In this document: piece by piece, positions 34,380-42,891 of the stretch
How the letters are laid out: each line of letters begins with the position of its first letter
Numbering within the stretch: the first letter of the stretch is position 1
Assembly: GCF_023746555.1 (NCBI RefSeq)
Contig: NZ_CP098755.1
Span: 1,206,001 to 1,270,000, forward strand
Source: Brevibacillus ruminantium
GTDB lineage: Bacteria; Bacillota; Bacilli; Brevibacillales; Brevibacillaceae
Direction: 5' to 3'
DNA: 64,000 nucleotides
Program-made: the position numbers and the translations under genes
The notes under the pieces: model-generated
Databases searched by the model: none
Told to the model about the DNA's origin: nothing
Seen by the model: the letters and a program-made list of their open reading frames with translations, nothing else

Positions 34380-34982
34380 ATGCAGAACGTGATACACATC
34401 GAGCAAAACGCGAAAACTTTGATCCTGGTCGTCCATGAAATCTATGGAATCAATGAGCAGATGAAAATGATCTGTACGTCCCTCGCCGGAAGGGGCTTTG
34501 ATGTCATGTGTCCCAATCTGCTGCAACACAAGACAGCCTTTGATTACGCGCAAGAGGAAATTGCCTATCGTCATTTTAGAGAAGAAGTCGGCTTCGAGAA
34601 GGCAGCGCAGTTCATCAAAAGCTGTGTCAGGGAGCAGCGTGCCCGATATTCCAGCATCTATCTTGTCGGTTTCAGCGTTGGAGCCACAATCGCCTGGCTG
34701 TGCAGTGGGGAAGAGGGGATAAAAGGAGTAGTCGGATTTTATGGTTCACGCATTCGGGACTATGCAGGCATCACTCCGAGCTGCTCGGTCTTGCTTTTCT
34801 TCCCCGAAGAGGAACCTTTTTTTTCAGTAGACGAGTTGATAGCCCAGCTAAAGGAAAAAGAGATTGAACTCTACCAGTTGCCTGGACAGCATGGCTTTGC
34901 CGATCCCTATTCAAAGAAATACCGTGAAGAGTCTGCCAAGATCGCTTTTCAGAAGATGGATGCCATTTTCCTTCCAGATTGA
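34380..34982 (+). CDS. Dienelactone hydrolase-like alpha/beta hydrolase
   Basis: The 200-residue alpha/beta hydrolase has LVVHEIYGINEQMKMI near the start (oxyanion region), the nucleophile elbow GFSVGA with Ser99 in place of the Cys of classical dienelactone hydrolase, and His171 in QHGFADPYS. The acid member is not obvious (FFPEEEPFF replaces the usual GxxD). An esterase of unknown substrate is the most likely role. SD AGAGGAGAGAGG precedes the ATG. It is divergent from the SLC13 fusion gene. Confidence 0.82.
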   Translation: MQNVIHIEQNAKTLILVVHEIYGINEQMKMICTSLAGRGFDVMCPNLLQHKTAFDYAQEEIAYRHFREEVGFEKAAQFIKSCVREQRARYSSIYLVGFSVGATIAWLCSGEEGIKGVVGFYGSRIRDYAGITPSCSVLLFFPEEEPFFSVDELIAQLKEKEIELYQLPGQHGFADPYSKKYREESAKIAFQKMDAIFLPD

Positions 34983-35006
34983 CAGGACTTCGTTAGAACA
35001 AGCAAA

Positions 35007-35032
35007 AGGGCTGCCATGTGATGGGCAGCCCT
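35007..35032 (-). terminator. Hairpin downstream of pac
   Basis: AGGGCTGCC and GGCAGCCCT pair around ATGTGATG. On the minus strand it is followed by TTTTGCTTG, about 110 bases beyond the pac stop. Confidence 0.6.
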
Positions 35033-35143
35033 CGCCTGGATGTATTCACTCAGCTTCGTATAAGATCAAGAGCGTTTTGGAAATGCTTTGGCAAATCTTG
35101 CTCCGTTTGGAGTCAACAAATCATGCTCCTTATGGAATCAAAC

Positions 35144-37615
35144 CTAGTATTGAAGCACTTCTTTGGATTCCAGATGTTTTTCTACTTCCTCCCGCGTCAG
35201 CCATGTCCGCTTTTTGCCAAAATCCTCATACATGCCGAGTTGGTCATCGTAGTGTTTGTTCTTCGTGCCGTCTGGAGCGACAAATCCGCTTTGCCCAGGG
35301 GCGGTGACTTCATATCCAATAATCTCTCCGGTTTTGGTAAAGACGATCAGGTTATTTTCCGTACCCCGGTTCATCGCCTGATGATTGTACACTTTTTCGT
35401 CCGGGTTTGCCTGCGGAATGCCTTTGTAGTTCTTATCCTGGAAGGTGATGGGAACGACTGGCTTGAGCCATTGATTCATATCGGGGCCATACGCTTCCTT
35501 CAATTGCTTCACGGTATCCTCCAGTGCTTCGCGAACGACCTGGCTGGCAGCTTTTCCGTTAAAGAAATCATAGGTTTGAGGCACACCCGCTTTCTCTCCC
35601 AAGAGGGCGTTGTATACCACTTTTGTCCCCTGTTGAATGTTCGTACTGTTCACGGAGTAGGCTTTGGCGTTCGGATAGCCAGGCGATTTGAACAGTTCAA
35701 AATACTCGCTTGGCAGATCATCCGCCAGGGTGCGCGTGATCATATTGGTCAGCCAGGTTTCCATGATCAGGGAACCAGGACTGTCATACTTGTTGTCTTT
35801 GTTCGCATCGTTGGACTGCGTGTTCCATTTTTCCACCAGCTTGGCCGCTTTTGCCAATTCATCATGCCCTGGCAAGCCTTTGGTGGCCTCTTTGAGATAA
35901 GGCAGGAAGAACTTCGCATTTACATCTACATAGGAAGACTTGCGAATCAAATCCCACATGTCATCCGGGGATAGCTTTTGCTTTTCGGTGATCAGTGAAT
36001 CAAGCACATGGACCCTGTCTGCCGCTCCCCAGGAGAAGGAGTACATGTCGGGGCTCGGATAGTTTTTTGCAGGACTGTTGTTCCAGTTTACGATGTAGCC
36101 TTGTTTTGGATTGAGTACCTGCGGGTTGGCATTAGCCGGATATACGCCCTTCCAGTCCATGGAGCCGGTGCCCGGAGTGGGGAGACGCACATCCTGCTGT
36201 TCGTTTCGTTGCGGTTGTTTGCCAGCGAAGTAGTAGGCGATGTTCCCCTCTTTATCGCCATAGTACATGCTGATGGAGATGGCCATCCGCTCCGCTTGCT
36301 TGCTCCATTCATCATAGTTGCTGGCCTGCGTCGTGCCGATCCAGCCGAAGAGGGAGTCAAGCTCGTACCCATCCCAGGAGCGTTTGCGGGAGTAGGCGAT
36401 GTTTTTCTCCTTGTCCGTCTGCATCACGATACCGTGGACGGTGCGGGACATTTCCATGCTGACGGGCTCTTTTCCTTTTACGGCAATGGTTTCGGTATAC
36501 GTTTCCATCGGAACGTACTTGCCGTTGTACTCGTACTGGGTCGGATTGGCGGGATTCAGTTTTTCTTCAAAGGTATCGACCGTATCGCCAAATCCAGCGG
36601 TGGCTCCCCAACCGATTTTGTCATTGTGACCGAACAGGATGATCGGCGCTGCCATGGGAGCATTTCCCACCACATTAAATCCGGCGCCATGCAAGCCAAC
36701 CGAGTAGACGTAGCTCGGATTGGTATGGACAAATTGCGGCCCGTTCACAATGATAGCGTTTGCATTTTCCGCCTTCTTTTTCCCCACGATCATCATGTTG
36801 CTCATGGACCGGAATGCGGTGGTGGGGAGCAGCTCGTTGGTATTCACTGAGGCTTGCTGCAAGCTGGCCGCAGTGGCGCTAAGTGTATCGAGAGAAGGCA
36901 GCGCTGCCGCTTTCAGTGACTCCGTTTTCTTGTTCCAGTCGAATTCGTCCCCGGAGATCACTGTAGGCGCTTTGCTGTCATGGATAAAATTCAACTGATT
37001 GAAGATCTGCATGCCTTTATCTTTGCCGTGCTTTGCCTGTAGCGCTTGCAGCATGGCCAGATTTTCAATCTCGGTCGTACGGTCGCTAAACTGGACAACC
37101 ATCGAGCCGTAGTAAATCTTGATCACATCCATGGCGGTCCATTCTTCTGGCTCGAAGCCAAAGTCGATAAATTGCTTGGGCATCAGCTTGTTTGGTTGCG
37201 CTTTCACTTTTTCGATCCAGGCATTCATCCCTGCTGCGTACCCGTCGAGTATGGCTTTGTCCTCTTTGGAGAGGGCGTCGTATTGCTTTTGCAGGGAGGG
37301 CTCCCAGTAGGTGGCGCGAACAGCTTTGTCATGTTCGAGAAAAGAATCGCCAAGAACCTCGGATACTCTGCCGGAAAAGGTGCGTTTCGCCATTTCCATC
37401 TCAAACAAGCGGTCCTGGCCAAGCGCAAAGCCATAGCCGTAATACAGTCCAAACCGATCATTGGCGTATACGTGTGGAACACCGTAAGTATCCCTCAGAA
37501 TCTCAACATGACGTTTGGCGCCCTCTGCAAAGGCTGACAAGGATAGACCGGATAATGCGGTAAGCAAAGCCGTACCTGCCAGAACTGCTTTTCCCCACTT
37601 CTTTTTTAGTCTCAT
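35144..37615 (-). CDS. pac: Penicillin G acylase precursor
   Basis: The 823-residue Ntn-hydrolase precursor has a signal peptide (residues 1-30, ending LSLSAFA). The alpha chain holds DTYGVPHVYANDRFGLYYGY and FALGQDRLFEMEMAKRTFSG. The linker ends before Ser272, and the beta chain starts SNMMIVGKKKAENANAIIVN, giving the N-terminal nucleophile Ser-Asn seen in E. coli and Priestia megaterium enzymes. Further matches are VNGPQF, WGATAGFGD, NWNNSPAKNYPSPD and APGQSGFVAPDGT. It hydrolyses phenylacetylated beta-lactams or aromatic amides outside the membrane after self-cleavage. AGAGGAG is its SD. It stands alone. Confidence 0.95.
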   Translation of the reverse strand: MRLKKKWGKAVLAGTALLTALSGLSLSAFAEGAKRHVEILRDTYGVPHVYANDRFGLYYGYGFALGQDRLFEMEMAKRTFSGRVSEVLGDSFLEHDKAVRATYWEPSLQKQYDALSKEDKAILDGYAAGMNAWIEKVKAQPNKLMPKQFIDFGFEPEEWTAMDVIKIYYGSMVVQFSDRTTEIENLAMLQALQAKHGKDKGMQIFNQLNFIHDSKAPTVISGDEFDWNKKTESLKAAALPSLDTLSATAASLQQASVNTNELLPTTAFRSMSNMMIVGKKKAENANAIIVNGPQFVHTNPSYVYSVGLHGAGFNVVGNAPMAAPIILFGHNDKIGWGATAGFGDTVDTFEEKLNPANPTQYEYNGKYVPMETYTETIAVKGKEPVSMEMSRTVHGIVMQTDKEKNIAYSRKRSWDGYELDSLFGWIGTTQASNYDEWSKQAERMAISISMYYGDKEGNIAYYFAGKQPQRNEQQDVRLPTPGTGSMDWKGVYPANANPQVLNPKQGYIVNWNNSPAKNYPSPDMYSFSWGAADRVHVLDSLITEKQKLSPDDMWDLIRKSSYVDVNAKFFLPYLKEATKGLPGHDELAKAAKLVEKWNTQSNDANKDNKYDSPGSLIMETWLTNMITRTLADDLPSEYFELFKSPGYPNAKAYSVNSTNIQQGTKVVYNALLGEKAGVPQTYDFFNGKAASQVVREALEDTVKQLKEAYGPDMNQWLKPVVPITFQDKNYKGIPQANPDEKVYNHQAMNRGTENNLIVFTKTGEIIGYEVTAPGQSGFVAPDGTKNKHYDDQLGMYEDFGKKRTWLTREEVEKHLESKEVLQY

Positions 37616-37763
37616 GATCGTACCGACTCCTCTCTGGTTGTAATGACGTTTTTTTGTATGACGTAATTTAAGCGCAATAATAACATATTGTTATATTTCG
37701 TGTATACGAAAAATTTTGAATTTTCTTCAGTAAACTTTTTTCGAATAGAAACCTAAGCACATT

Positions 37764-37797
37764 GAAACAGGCTGCCAACCTATAGCAGCCTGTTTCT
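37764..37797. terminator. Strong hairpin upstream of pac
   Basis: GAAACAGGCTGC pairs perfectly with GCAGCCTGTTTC around CAACCTATA, with only a short T run. It lies between the pac promoter region and the broken VOC gene, and can end transcripts of the latter on the minus strand. Confidence 0.65.
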
Positions 37798-37995
37798 GTG
37801 AATCTACAAATAAATTCTACTCACCCGAACGAAGATGCTCGTAGTAAGCCACAGCAAATGGACTGGCGGCCGCCTATGAGGCAGCATCCCGGGGGCAGAT
37901 ATTGTCGTCGTGGAGGAGTATTGGGAGCTTGGAGGCAAGGTACAGTCTGAAACGATTTTCCGCATAAGGATTTATTCAGCGCGGTTCGTTTGGCA
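37798..37995. other. Degenerate region between pac and the VOC pseudogene
   Basis: No intact gene is present. On the plus strand a short open stretch (ADIVVVEEYWELGGKV) hints at a decayed coding fragment, but I could not assign it. Nothing else is recognisable. Confidence 0.35.
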
Positions 37996-38710
37996 CTAAT
38001 ACTCGCACACTTCCAAACAATTTCCGTCGAGATCGTAGAAAGCAAAGTACTTAGCGCCATACTGCTTGATTTCCTCTACTTCTACGCCGTGAGAGCGCAG
38101 GTGGTTGTATGCTTCCTCTGTGCTCGGAACATAGAAGTTGAAAGCGGAACGTCTTGGCTTCAAAATACTTTTCTTCATCCGTAAGAAAAAGGGTGATGGA
38201 TGTGTCGGTGAACTACTCTCCACTTAGGCTAACGCCTTGAAGTGGGAGCTTCTCAAATCCACGACGAAAGTAACCTTTCGTCTCCTCGAGCGTTACTTCG
38301 GGTAGTCCCTACCCTAGATGTCCGACGTTTCGGAGTTCTTTTGTTACCTTGGATATTTTACGCATGGAAGGATAAGCTTGGTTTTCGCATTTTGTTTCTC
38401 CATGCAACCCCATATATCCAGTTATCAAAGAACATCATAAGTAGAATTTACCAAAGTGTCGGACAACTGAACAGGCAAAAGCCTGTCCTTGTCCAAAGTC
38501 GATTCATCCCCCACTTACAACCAAACGCTGTAAGGTTTTAGAAGTGGGAGACTTCTCGACCTATAAGTTAAACGTTACGGATTGGTACTCTCCCTTTTCA
38601 CTTTTCCAGCCAGCCTTTCCTCCCAGGATGTTCACGTACCATTGCAGGGCTTTCTCGATGTTGCGGGTAGGGACAAACACAGTGTCAATGCGTTGAAACA
38701 AACCAGACAT
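37996..38710 (-). pseudogene. VOC (glyoxalase/bleomycin resistance) family gene split by an insertion and a frameshift
   Basis: The N-terminal part starts at 38710 with a good SD (AAAGGAG) and reads MSGLFQRIDTVFVPTRNIEK, ending at VTFNL where the inserted element begins. Beyond the element, from 38208, translation resumes DTSITLFLTDEEKYFEAKT. It must then shift frame near 38149 (one extra T) to continue SAFNFYVPSTEEAYNHLRSH and FAFYDLDGNCLEVCEY, a typical VOC ending. Removing the element and the extra base would restore a protein of about 120 residues. The gene is inactive. Confidence 0.85.
38209..38562 (-). mobile_element. Non-autonomous IS200/IS605-type element with omega-RNA-like right end
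   Basis: The 354-base insertion has no open reading frame for TnpA or TnpB. Read on the minus strand, its left end carries a subterminal hairpin whose stem is CTCCCACTT/AAGTGGGGGA (38507-38550). The right end has a matching one, CTCCCACTT/AAGTGGAGAG (38216-38248), and ends GTAGTTCA. The last 130 bases hold further hairpins: GGGTAGTCCCTACCC (38300-38314), TCCGACGTTTCGGA (38321-38334) and a GACGAAAG/CTTTCGTC stem (38264-38283), as in TnpB-associated omega RNAs. It inserted after TTAT with no target duplication visible. The family assignment rests on these features and memory of similar ends. Confidence 0.72.
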
Positions 38711-38792
38711 CAGCAAGCACTCCTTTTTCGAGAAGCTTTTTCCTCAAGTGTTTTCGTCACCGCTCGCATAAATCCTCTCCCTCGCTCGCGTA

Positions 38793-38821
38793 TTGACAAA
38801 AGAAGGAACTTTGGAAATAAT
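38793..38821 (+). promoter_or_regulatory. Promoter of the LysR gene
   Basis: A perfect TTGACA and AATAAT are separated by 17 bases, giving a start near 38828. Confidence 0.65.
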
Positions 38822-38843
38822 TTGGTTGGCAACAGAACAACAG

Positions 38844-38877
38844 GCATAATCTCTTTCTCAGGGATTATGCTTTTTTC
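38844..38877 (+). terminator. Terminator in the 5' leader of the LysR gene
   Basis: GCATAATC pairs with GATTATGC around an 11-base loop and is followed by TTTTTTCG. It lies between the predicted promoter and the SD of the LysR gene, so it may act as an attenuator. Confidence 0.7.
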
Positions 38878-38901
38878 GTACTCTGCAAAGGAGTGGGTAG
38901 G

Positions 38902-39822
38902 ATGAATATTGAGAACATCGAAGCTTTTGTCTACGTGGTACACTTCAACAGCTTCAACAAAGCAGCAGATGCCTTGTTTTTGTCACAGCCCTCCATCACC
39001 GCGCGAATCCAGTCGCTGGAACGTGAACTGGATGTGAAGCTGTTCCTGCGGGAAGGGCGAAACTTCACACTGACCGAGAAAGGAAAAGAATTTCTCCCGT
39101 ACGCCCAGCAAATTCTCCAGTCGTACAAAAAGGGGAAGCAGCAGCTTCGAAAAAAGCAGGCCAGCCTGCATGAGATCAAGATTGGCTGCACCCTCTCTGC
39201 TGCCCACTATATGATTCCGGAGATATTGCCCCGGCTGAAGATGAAGTATCCCGATATGCTGATCAAGCTGACCACGGCCTCCTCCGAAGAGATTCTGGAA
39301 AAAGTGCTGCAGGAAGAAATCGATCTGGGGCTGGTGCGAAATATCGGTCACCCAATGGTCGATTCGGTCACGTTTTACGATGATCCGATCCGGCTTTATG
39401 TGCACCGGGAGCATCCGTTCATTCATCAGCCTCCGCGTTCTACCGAGGAGGTGGGCGGGCAATCCCTCGTGTTCTTTGAATGTGGCTCGTTCGACTGGAT
39501 CAAGGTGCATCGTCTTTTTGAAACACTCAACCGTCCACCCGACATTCATTTGTACATCGATAACCTGGAGACAGCCAAAAAATGCATCGTGAAAGGCTTG
39601 GGCATTGGGTTTCTGCCTGCCCTCAGTGCGCGGCAGGAGGTGAAGGACGGGCTGTTGTTTCCGATCCAGCTGCCGTCTATGGCTCTGTTATCTCTGCGGA
39701 CGAATCTGATTTCCCTGAAAGGGGAAGGAACCCGCATCCGGCAAGCATTTCTTGAGGTGATTGAATGGGCGGATTTCGCGACAGATTTTGGATTGAATTC
39801 TTCTATCGATCAATCGAAATAA
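38902..39822 (+). CDS. LysR family regulator of the organosulfur cluster
   Basis: The 306-residue regulator has an N-terminal winged helix (residues 1-60: MNIENIEAFVYVVHFNSFNK, then AADALFLSQPSITARIQSLE) and a LysR substrate-binding domain (from about 88). By place and type it parallels YtlI, the LysR activator of the B. subtilis S-methylcysteine (ytmI/cmo) operon. It likely activates the adjacent operon in response to a sulfur intermediate such as O-acetylserine or N-acetylated substrate, which is inference. AAAGGAG precedes the ATG. Confidence 0.88.
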   Translation: MNIENIEAFVYVVHFNSFNKAADALFLSQPSITARIQSLERELDVKLFLREGRNFTLTEKGKEFLPYAQQILQSYKKGKQQLRKKQASLHEIKIGCTLSAAHYMIPEILPRLKMKYPDMLIKLTTASSEEILEKVLQEEIDLGLVRNIGHPMVDSVTFYDDPIRLYVHREHPFIHQPPRSTEEVGGQSLVFFECGSFDWIKVHRLFETLNRPPDIHLYIDNLETAKKCIVKGLGIGFLPALSARQEVKDGLLFPIQLPSMALLSLRTNLISLKGEGTRIRQAFLEVIEWADFATDFGLNSSIDQSK

Positions 39823-39876
39823 CTGATTGGGCAGCGCATTGACTGTCGAAGGCAAAGGTGATAAAGTTTTGTAAAC

Positions 39877-39905
39877 ATTAATCCGAGTAAATAGGTAAGA
39901 TTAAT
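39877..39905. promoter_or_regulatory. Inverted repeat, candidate LysR or CymR-type operator
   Basis: ATTAATC and GATTAAT flank CGAGTAAATAGGTAA, 146 bases before the first monooxygenase gene. The central TAAATAGG resembles sulfur-regulator (CymR) sites as I recall them. A further stem (GCAGCATCCGC with GCGGACTCGTGCTGC) follows in the leader at about 39957-40000. Confidence 0.35.
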
Positions 39906-40050
39906 AAAAATACGTACTGGCGACAGAAGGGAGAGCAGAGTGATGCAGTAAAACAAGTGCAGCATCCGCAGAGAAAGAAAAAGCGGACTCGTGCTGCATA
40001 AAAACCGATTAATCGCATGCGAAAAGTATTTATTTCAGGAGGTATGCTCC

Positions 40051-41406
40051 ATGACCCGCAGCAGACAGATCAAATTAGCTGCTTATCTGGTAGGGACAGG
40101 AATGCACGTCGCTTCCTGGCGGCACCCTGCCGCACAGGCAAATGCCAGCATCGATATTGATTACTACAAAAGGCTGGCGCAGCTCTCCGAGCGTGGAAAG
40201 TTCGACATGGTGTTTATCGCAGACAGCTTGGGGATCAATGAAGAGTCGCACCCCAATATCCTCAGCCGCTTTGAACCAATTACGCTGATCACGGCCCTGG
40301 CGGGTGCCACCTCAAAAATCGGCGTGGTGGCGACAGCCTCTACCTCCTATATCGAGCCGTACAACCTCGCGCGGCTGCTGCTCTCTGCGGACATTATCAG
40401 CAAGGGCAGAGTAGGCTGGAACATCGTCACCACCCGGGATCTGTCAGGAAATACGGCGCAGAATTTCGGACGTGAGGAGCATTTTGACCATACGCTCCGT
40501 TACCAGCGGGCAGCGGAGTTCGTGGAAGTGATCAAAGGGCTGTGGGACTCGTGGGAGGAGGACGCCTTTATCCGGGACAAAGCGAGCGGACAGTTTTTTG
40601 ACCGCAGCAAGCTGCATCGGATCAACCACCAAGGGCCGTTTTTCTCGGTAAAAGGGCCGCTGAATATCGGCCGCTCGCCGCAGGGCTATCCGGTATTGGT
40701 CCAGGCTGGCTCATCGGAGTCGGGCCAGAATTTTGCAGCGAGTACAGCAGAGGTGATTTTCTCGATCAAATACAAGCTCGAGGATGCCCAGGCGTTTTAC
40801 CGTTCCTTCAAAGGCAAAGCGCACGCAGCGGGCCGTTCGCCTGACGATCTGTATATTTTGCAGGGCATTTCGCCGATTATCGGGGAGACGGAGGAAGAGG
40901 CGCGGGAGATCCAGCGGCAGCTTGATTCCCTGATCACGGAAGAAACGGGACTGGGCTTTCTGTCCGACTATTTCAAGGGCATCAATTTTAGCCAGGCAAC
41001 GCTGGAGACGAGAGCGGCGGAGCTGGGACTGGACCGCTTGCCGGAAACCAAAGCCGATTATCGAAAGCATCAGCCGGTCATCGCCAGGGAAAACCCTACT
41101 CTGCGCGAGCTGTACTCTCTCTTAACCGGTTCCCATACGCATGACGGTCTGGTCGGCCCCCCGGAAAAAATTGCTGACACCCTGGAGAGGTGGTTCACGG
41201 AGCGTGCCGCTGACGGCTTTATGCTGATGGCGCCGCTGCTCCCGGATGTGCTGGAGCGGTTCGTCGAGCATGTCGTCCCCATCCTGCAGCGCAAAGGATT
41301 GTTCCGCACGGAGTATGACAGTGATACCCTTCGTGGACATTTTGGCTTGCCCATTCCCGCAAACCGCTTCGCGACTCCGCCTGCACTTCCGCTGAATGGA
41401 CGGTGA
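40051..41406 (+). CDS. NtaA/SnaA/DszA-family FMN-dependent monooxygenase (CmoJ/YxeK-like), copy 1
   Basis: The 451-residue bacterial luciferase-fold enzyme has family markers [67 protein letters not shown] and [13 protein letters not shown]. Members use FMNH2 supplied by a separate reductase to oxidise S- or N-linked substrates. Relatives CmoJ and YxeK cleave C-S bonds of S-alkylated or succinylated N-acetylcysteine. The start is the ATG after CAGGAGG. It heads an operon whose next gene starts 4 bases after its stop. Confidence 0.9.
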   Translation: MTRSRQIKLAAYLVGTGMHVASWRHPAAQANASIDIDYYKRLAQLSERGKFDMVFIADSLGINEESHPNILSRFEPITLITALAGATSKIGVVATASTSYIEPYNLARLLLSADIISKGRVGWNIVTTRDLSGNTAQNFGREEHFDHTLRYQRAAEFVEVIKGLWDSWEEDAFIRDKASGQFFDRSKLHRINHQGPFFSVKGPLNIGRSPQGYPVLVQAGSSESGQNFAASTAEVIFSIKYKLEDAQAFYRSFKGKAHAAGRSPDDLYILQGISPIIGETEEEAREIQRQLDSLITEETGLGFLSDYFKGINFSQATLETRAAELGLDRLPETKADYRKHQPVIARENPTLRELYSLLTGSHTHDGLVGPPEKIADTLERWFTERAADGFMLMAPLLPDVLERFVEHVVPILQRKGLFRTEYDSDTLRGHFGLPIPANRFATPPALPLNGR

Positions 41407-41410
41407 AGAG

Positions 41411-42196
41411 ATGATCGCGATTCGCAACCTCAGCAAGACGTATCAAACCCCAAAGGGGAGGGTCACGGCGCTGGAGGATATCAACCTGGACATTGAAAAA
41501 GGAGACATTTTCGGAATTATCGGATTTAGCGGGGCGGGAAAGTCAACGCTGATCCGTTGCCTCAATCGTTTGGAGGAGCCAGATACCGGCAGCATCGAGA
41601 TCGAGGGCAGGCTGATCACGCAGTGCAGTCAGAGCGAATTGCAGCTGGCGCGGCGAAAAATCGGGATGATTTTTCAGCAATTCAATCTGCTCGATTCGAA
41701 AACCGTTTTTCAAAACGTGGCGTTTCCGCTGAAGGTGGCGGGACATCCCAGCGACTATATTCAGCGGCGGGTCAGGGAGATTCTCGAGCTGGTGCAGCTG
41801 AGCGACAAAGAACGGGCATATCCCTTTCAACTCAGCGGCGGGCAAAAGCAGCGAGTGGGCATCGCCAGAGCGCTGGTCAATGAACCTGACGTCTTGCTCA
41901 GCGACGAGGCTACTTCTGCCCTCGATCCGCAAACGACCTACTCGATCCTGGAGCTTTTAAAGGAAATCAATCAACAACTGAATCTGACGATCGTTCTGAT
42001 CACACATGAGCTGGACGTGCTGCAGCATATCTGCCGCAACATGGCGGTGATCGAGCGGGGCCGGATCGTAGAAACAGGACCGGTCGACAAGTTCTTTCTC
42101 AATCCCGAGAGCGACACCGCCAGACGCTTTGTCAAGATCATCGAATACTACCGGGACCAGCGGATGGTTATGGAAGGTTTGGGGGCGGGGATATGA
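41411..42196 (+). CDS. Methionine-type ABC importer ATP-binding protein (MetN-like)
   Basis: The 261-residue ATPase has Walker A GFSGAGKST, signature [15 protein letters not shown], Walker B VLLSDEATSALD and H-loop VLITHELD. The GFSGAGKSTLIRCLN context and its MetI/MetQ neighbours place it in the methionine uptake family. It lacks most of the C-terminal ACT regulatory domain of true MetN (which is about 340 residues), so methionine trans-inhibition is probably absent. The start is set at MIAIRNLSKTY; the SD GGTGAAG overlaps the previous stop codon. Confidence 0.9.
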   Translation: MIAIRNLSKTYQTPKGRVTALEDINLDIEKGDIFGIIGFSGAGKSTLIRCLNRLEEPDTGSIEIEGRLITQCSQSELQLARRKIGMIFQQFNLLDSKTVFQNVAFPLKVAGHPSDYIQRRVREILELVQLSDKERAYPFQLSGGQKQRVGIARALVNEPDVLLSDEATSALDPQTTYSILELLKEINQQLNLTIVLITHELDVLQHICRNMAVIERGRIVETGPVDKFFLNPESDTARRFVKIIEYYRDQRMVMEGLGAGI

Positions 42197-42861
42197 GAGA
42201 CGATTTGCTTGAGCTGTTGTGGAAGGGACTTCTGGAAACGCTGTACATGGTTTTCTGGTCCTCGCTGTTCGCCCTCTTGCTCGGGCTGGCGCTGGGGGTG
42301 ACGCTGGTGGTCACGGAAAAAGGCGGGCTCCTGCAAGCGCCCCGGCTGCACAAGGTGATCAGCACCGTGATCAACAGTGTCCGCTCGCTTCCTTTTATCA
42401 TCCTGATCGTCCTTTTACTGCCGCTCTCCCGCTGGGTCGTGGGGACGACACTGGGGCCGACTGCCGCGATCGTCTCGCTGTCCATCGGGGCCGCTCCGTT
42501 CCTCGGACGCATTATTGAGAACACGCTGAAAGAGGTAAGCCCCGGCAAAATCGAAGCGGCCAAATCAATCGGGGCACCGCCGTTTACGATTATCTTTCAG
42601 GTTTTGATTCCAGAGGCACTGCCGGCGCTGGTTCGGGGCATGACGATCGGGATCATCGGCATCGTCGAGTTTACGGCCATTGCCGGAGCGATTGGGGCGG
42701 GCGGGCTTGGCAGTCTGGCGATCCGCTTTGGCTATCAGCGGTTTCGCGAGGATGTCCTGTTTTCCACTGTCATCCTGATCATCGTGCTGGTTCAGGTGAT
42801 CCAATGGACCGGTGACTACATCGCCGGACAGATCAACAAAAAGCGCTACAAATATGAGTGA
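42193..42861 (+). CDS. Methionine-type ABC importer permease (MetI-like)
   Basis: The 222-residue membrane protein has five predicted helices. The coupling loop EAAKSIGAPPFTIIFQVLIPEA and GIIGIVEFTAIAGAIGAGGLG are characteristic of MetI. It overlaps the ATPase gene by ATGA, implying translational coupling. It forms a homodimer channel with the ATPase below and delivers the ligand of the following lipoprotein. Confidence 0.92.
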   Translation: MRDDLLELLWKGLLETLYMVFWSSLFALLLGLALGVTLVVTEKGGLLQAPRLHKVISTVINSVRSLPFIILIVLLLPLSRWVVGTTLGPTAAIVSLSIGAAPFLGRIIENTLKEVSPGKIEAAKSIGAPPFTIIFQVLIPEALPALVRGMTIGIIGIVEFTAIAGAIGAGGLGSLAIRFGYQRFREDVLFSTVILIIVLVQVIQWTGDYIAGQINKKRYKYE

Positions 42862-42891
42862 GGCCATAAAAACAGAAATGGGAGTGTTCGT

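Noticed and set aside
37821..38060. 79-codon minus-strand frame next to the VOC remnant
   Set aside because: It overlaps the real VOC C-terminal frame, has no SD and shows no family pattern.
39823..40050. S-box (SAM) riboswitch or T-box ahead of the sulfur operon
   Set aside because: I looked for the conserved S-box core and the T-box GGGTGGNACC sequence and found neither; only simple inverted repeats are present.
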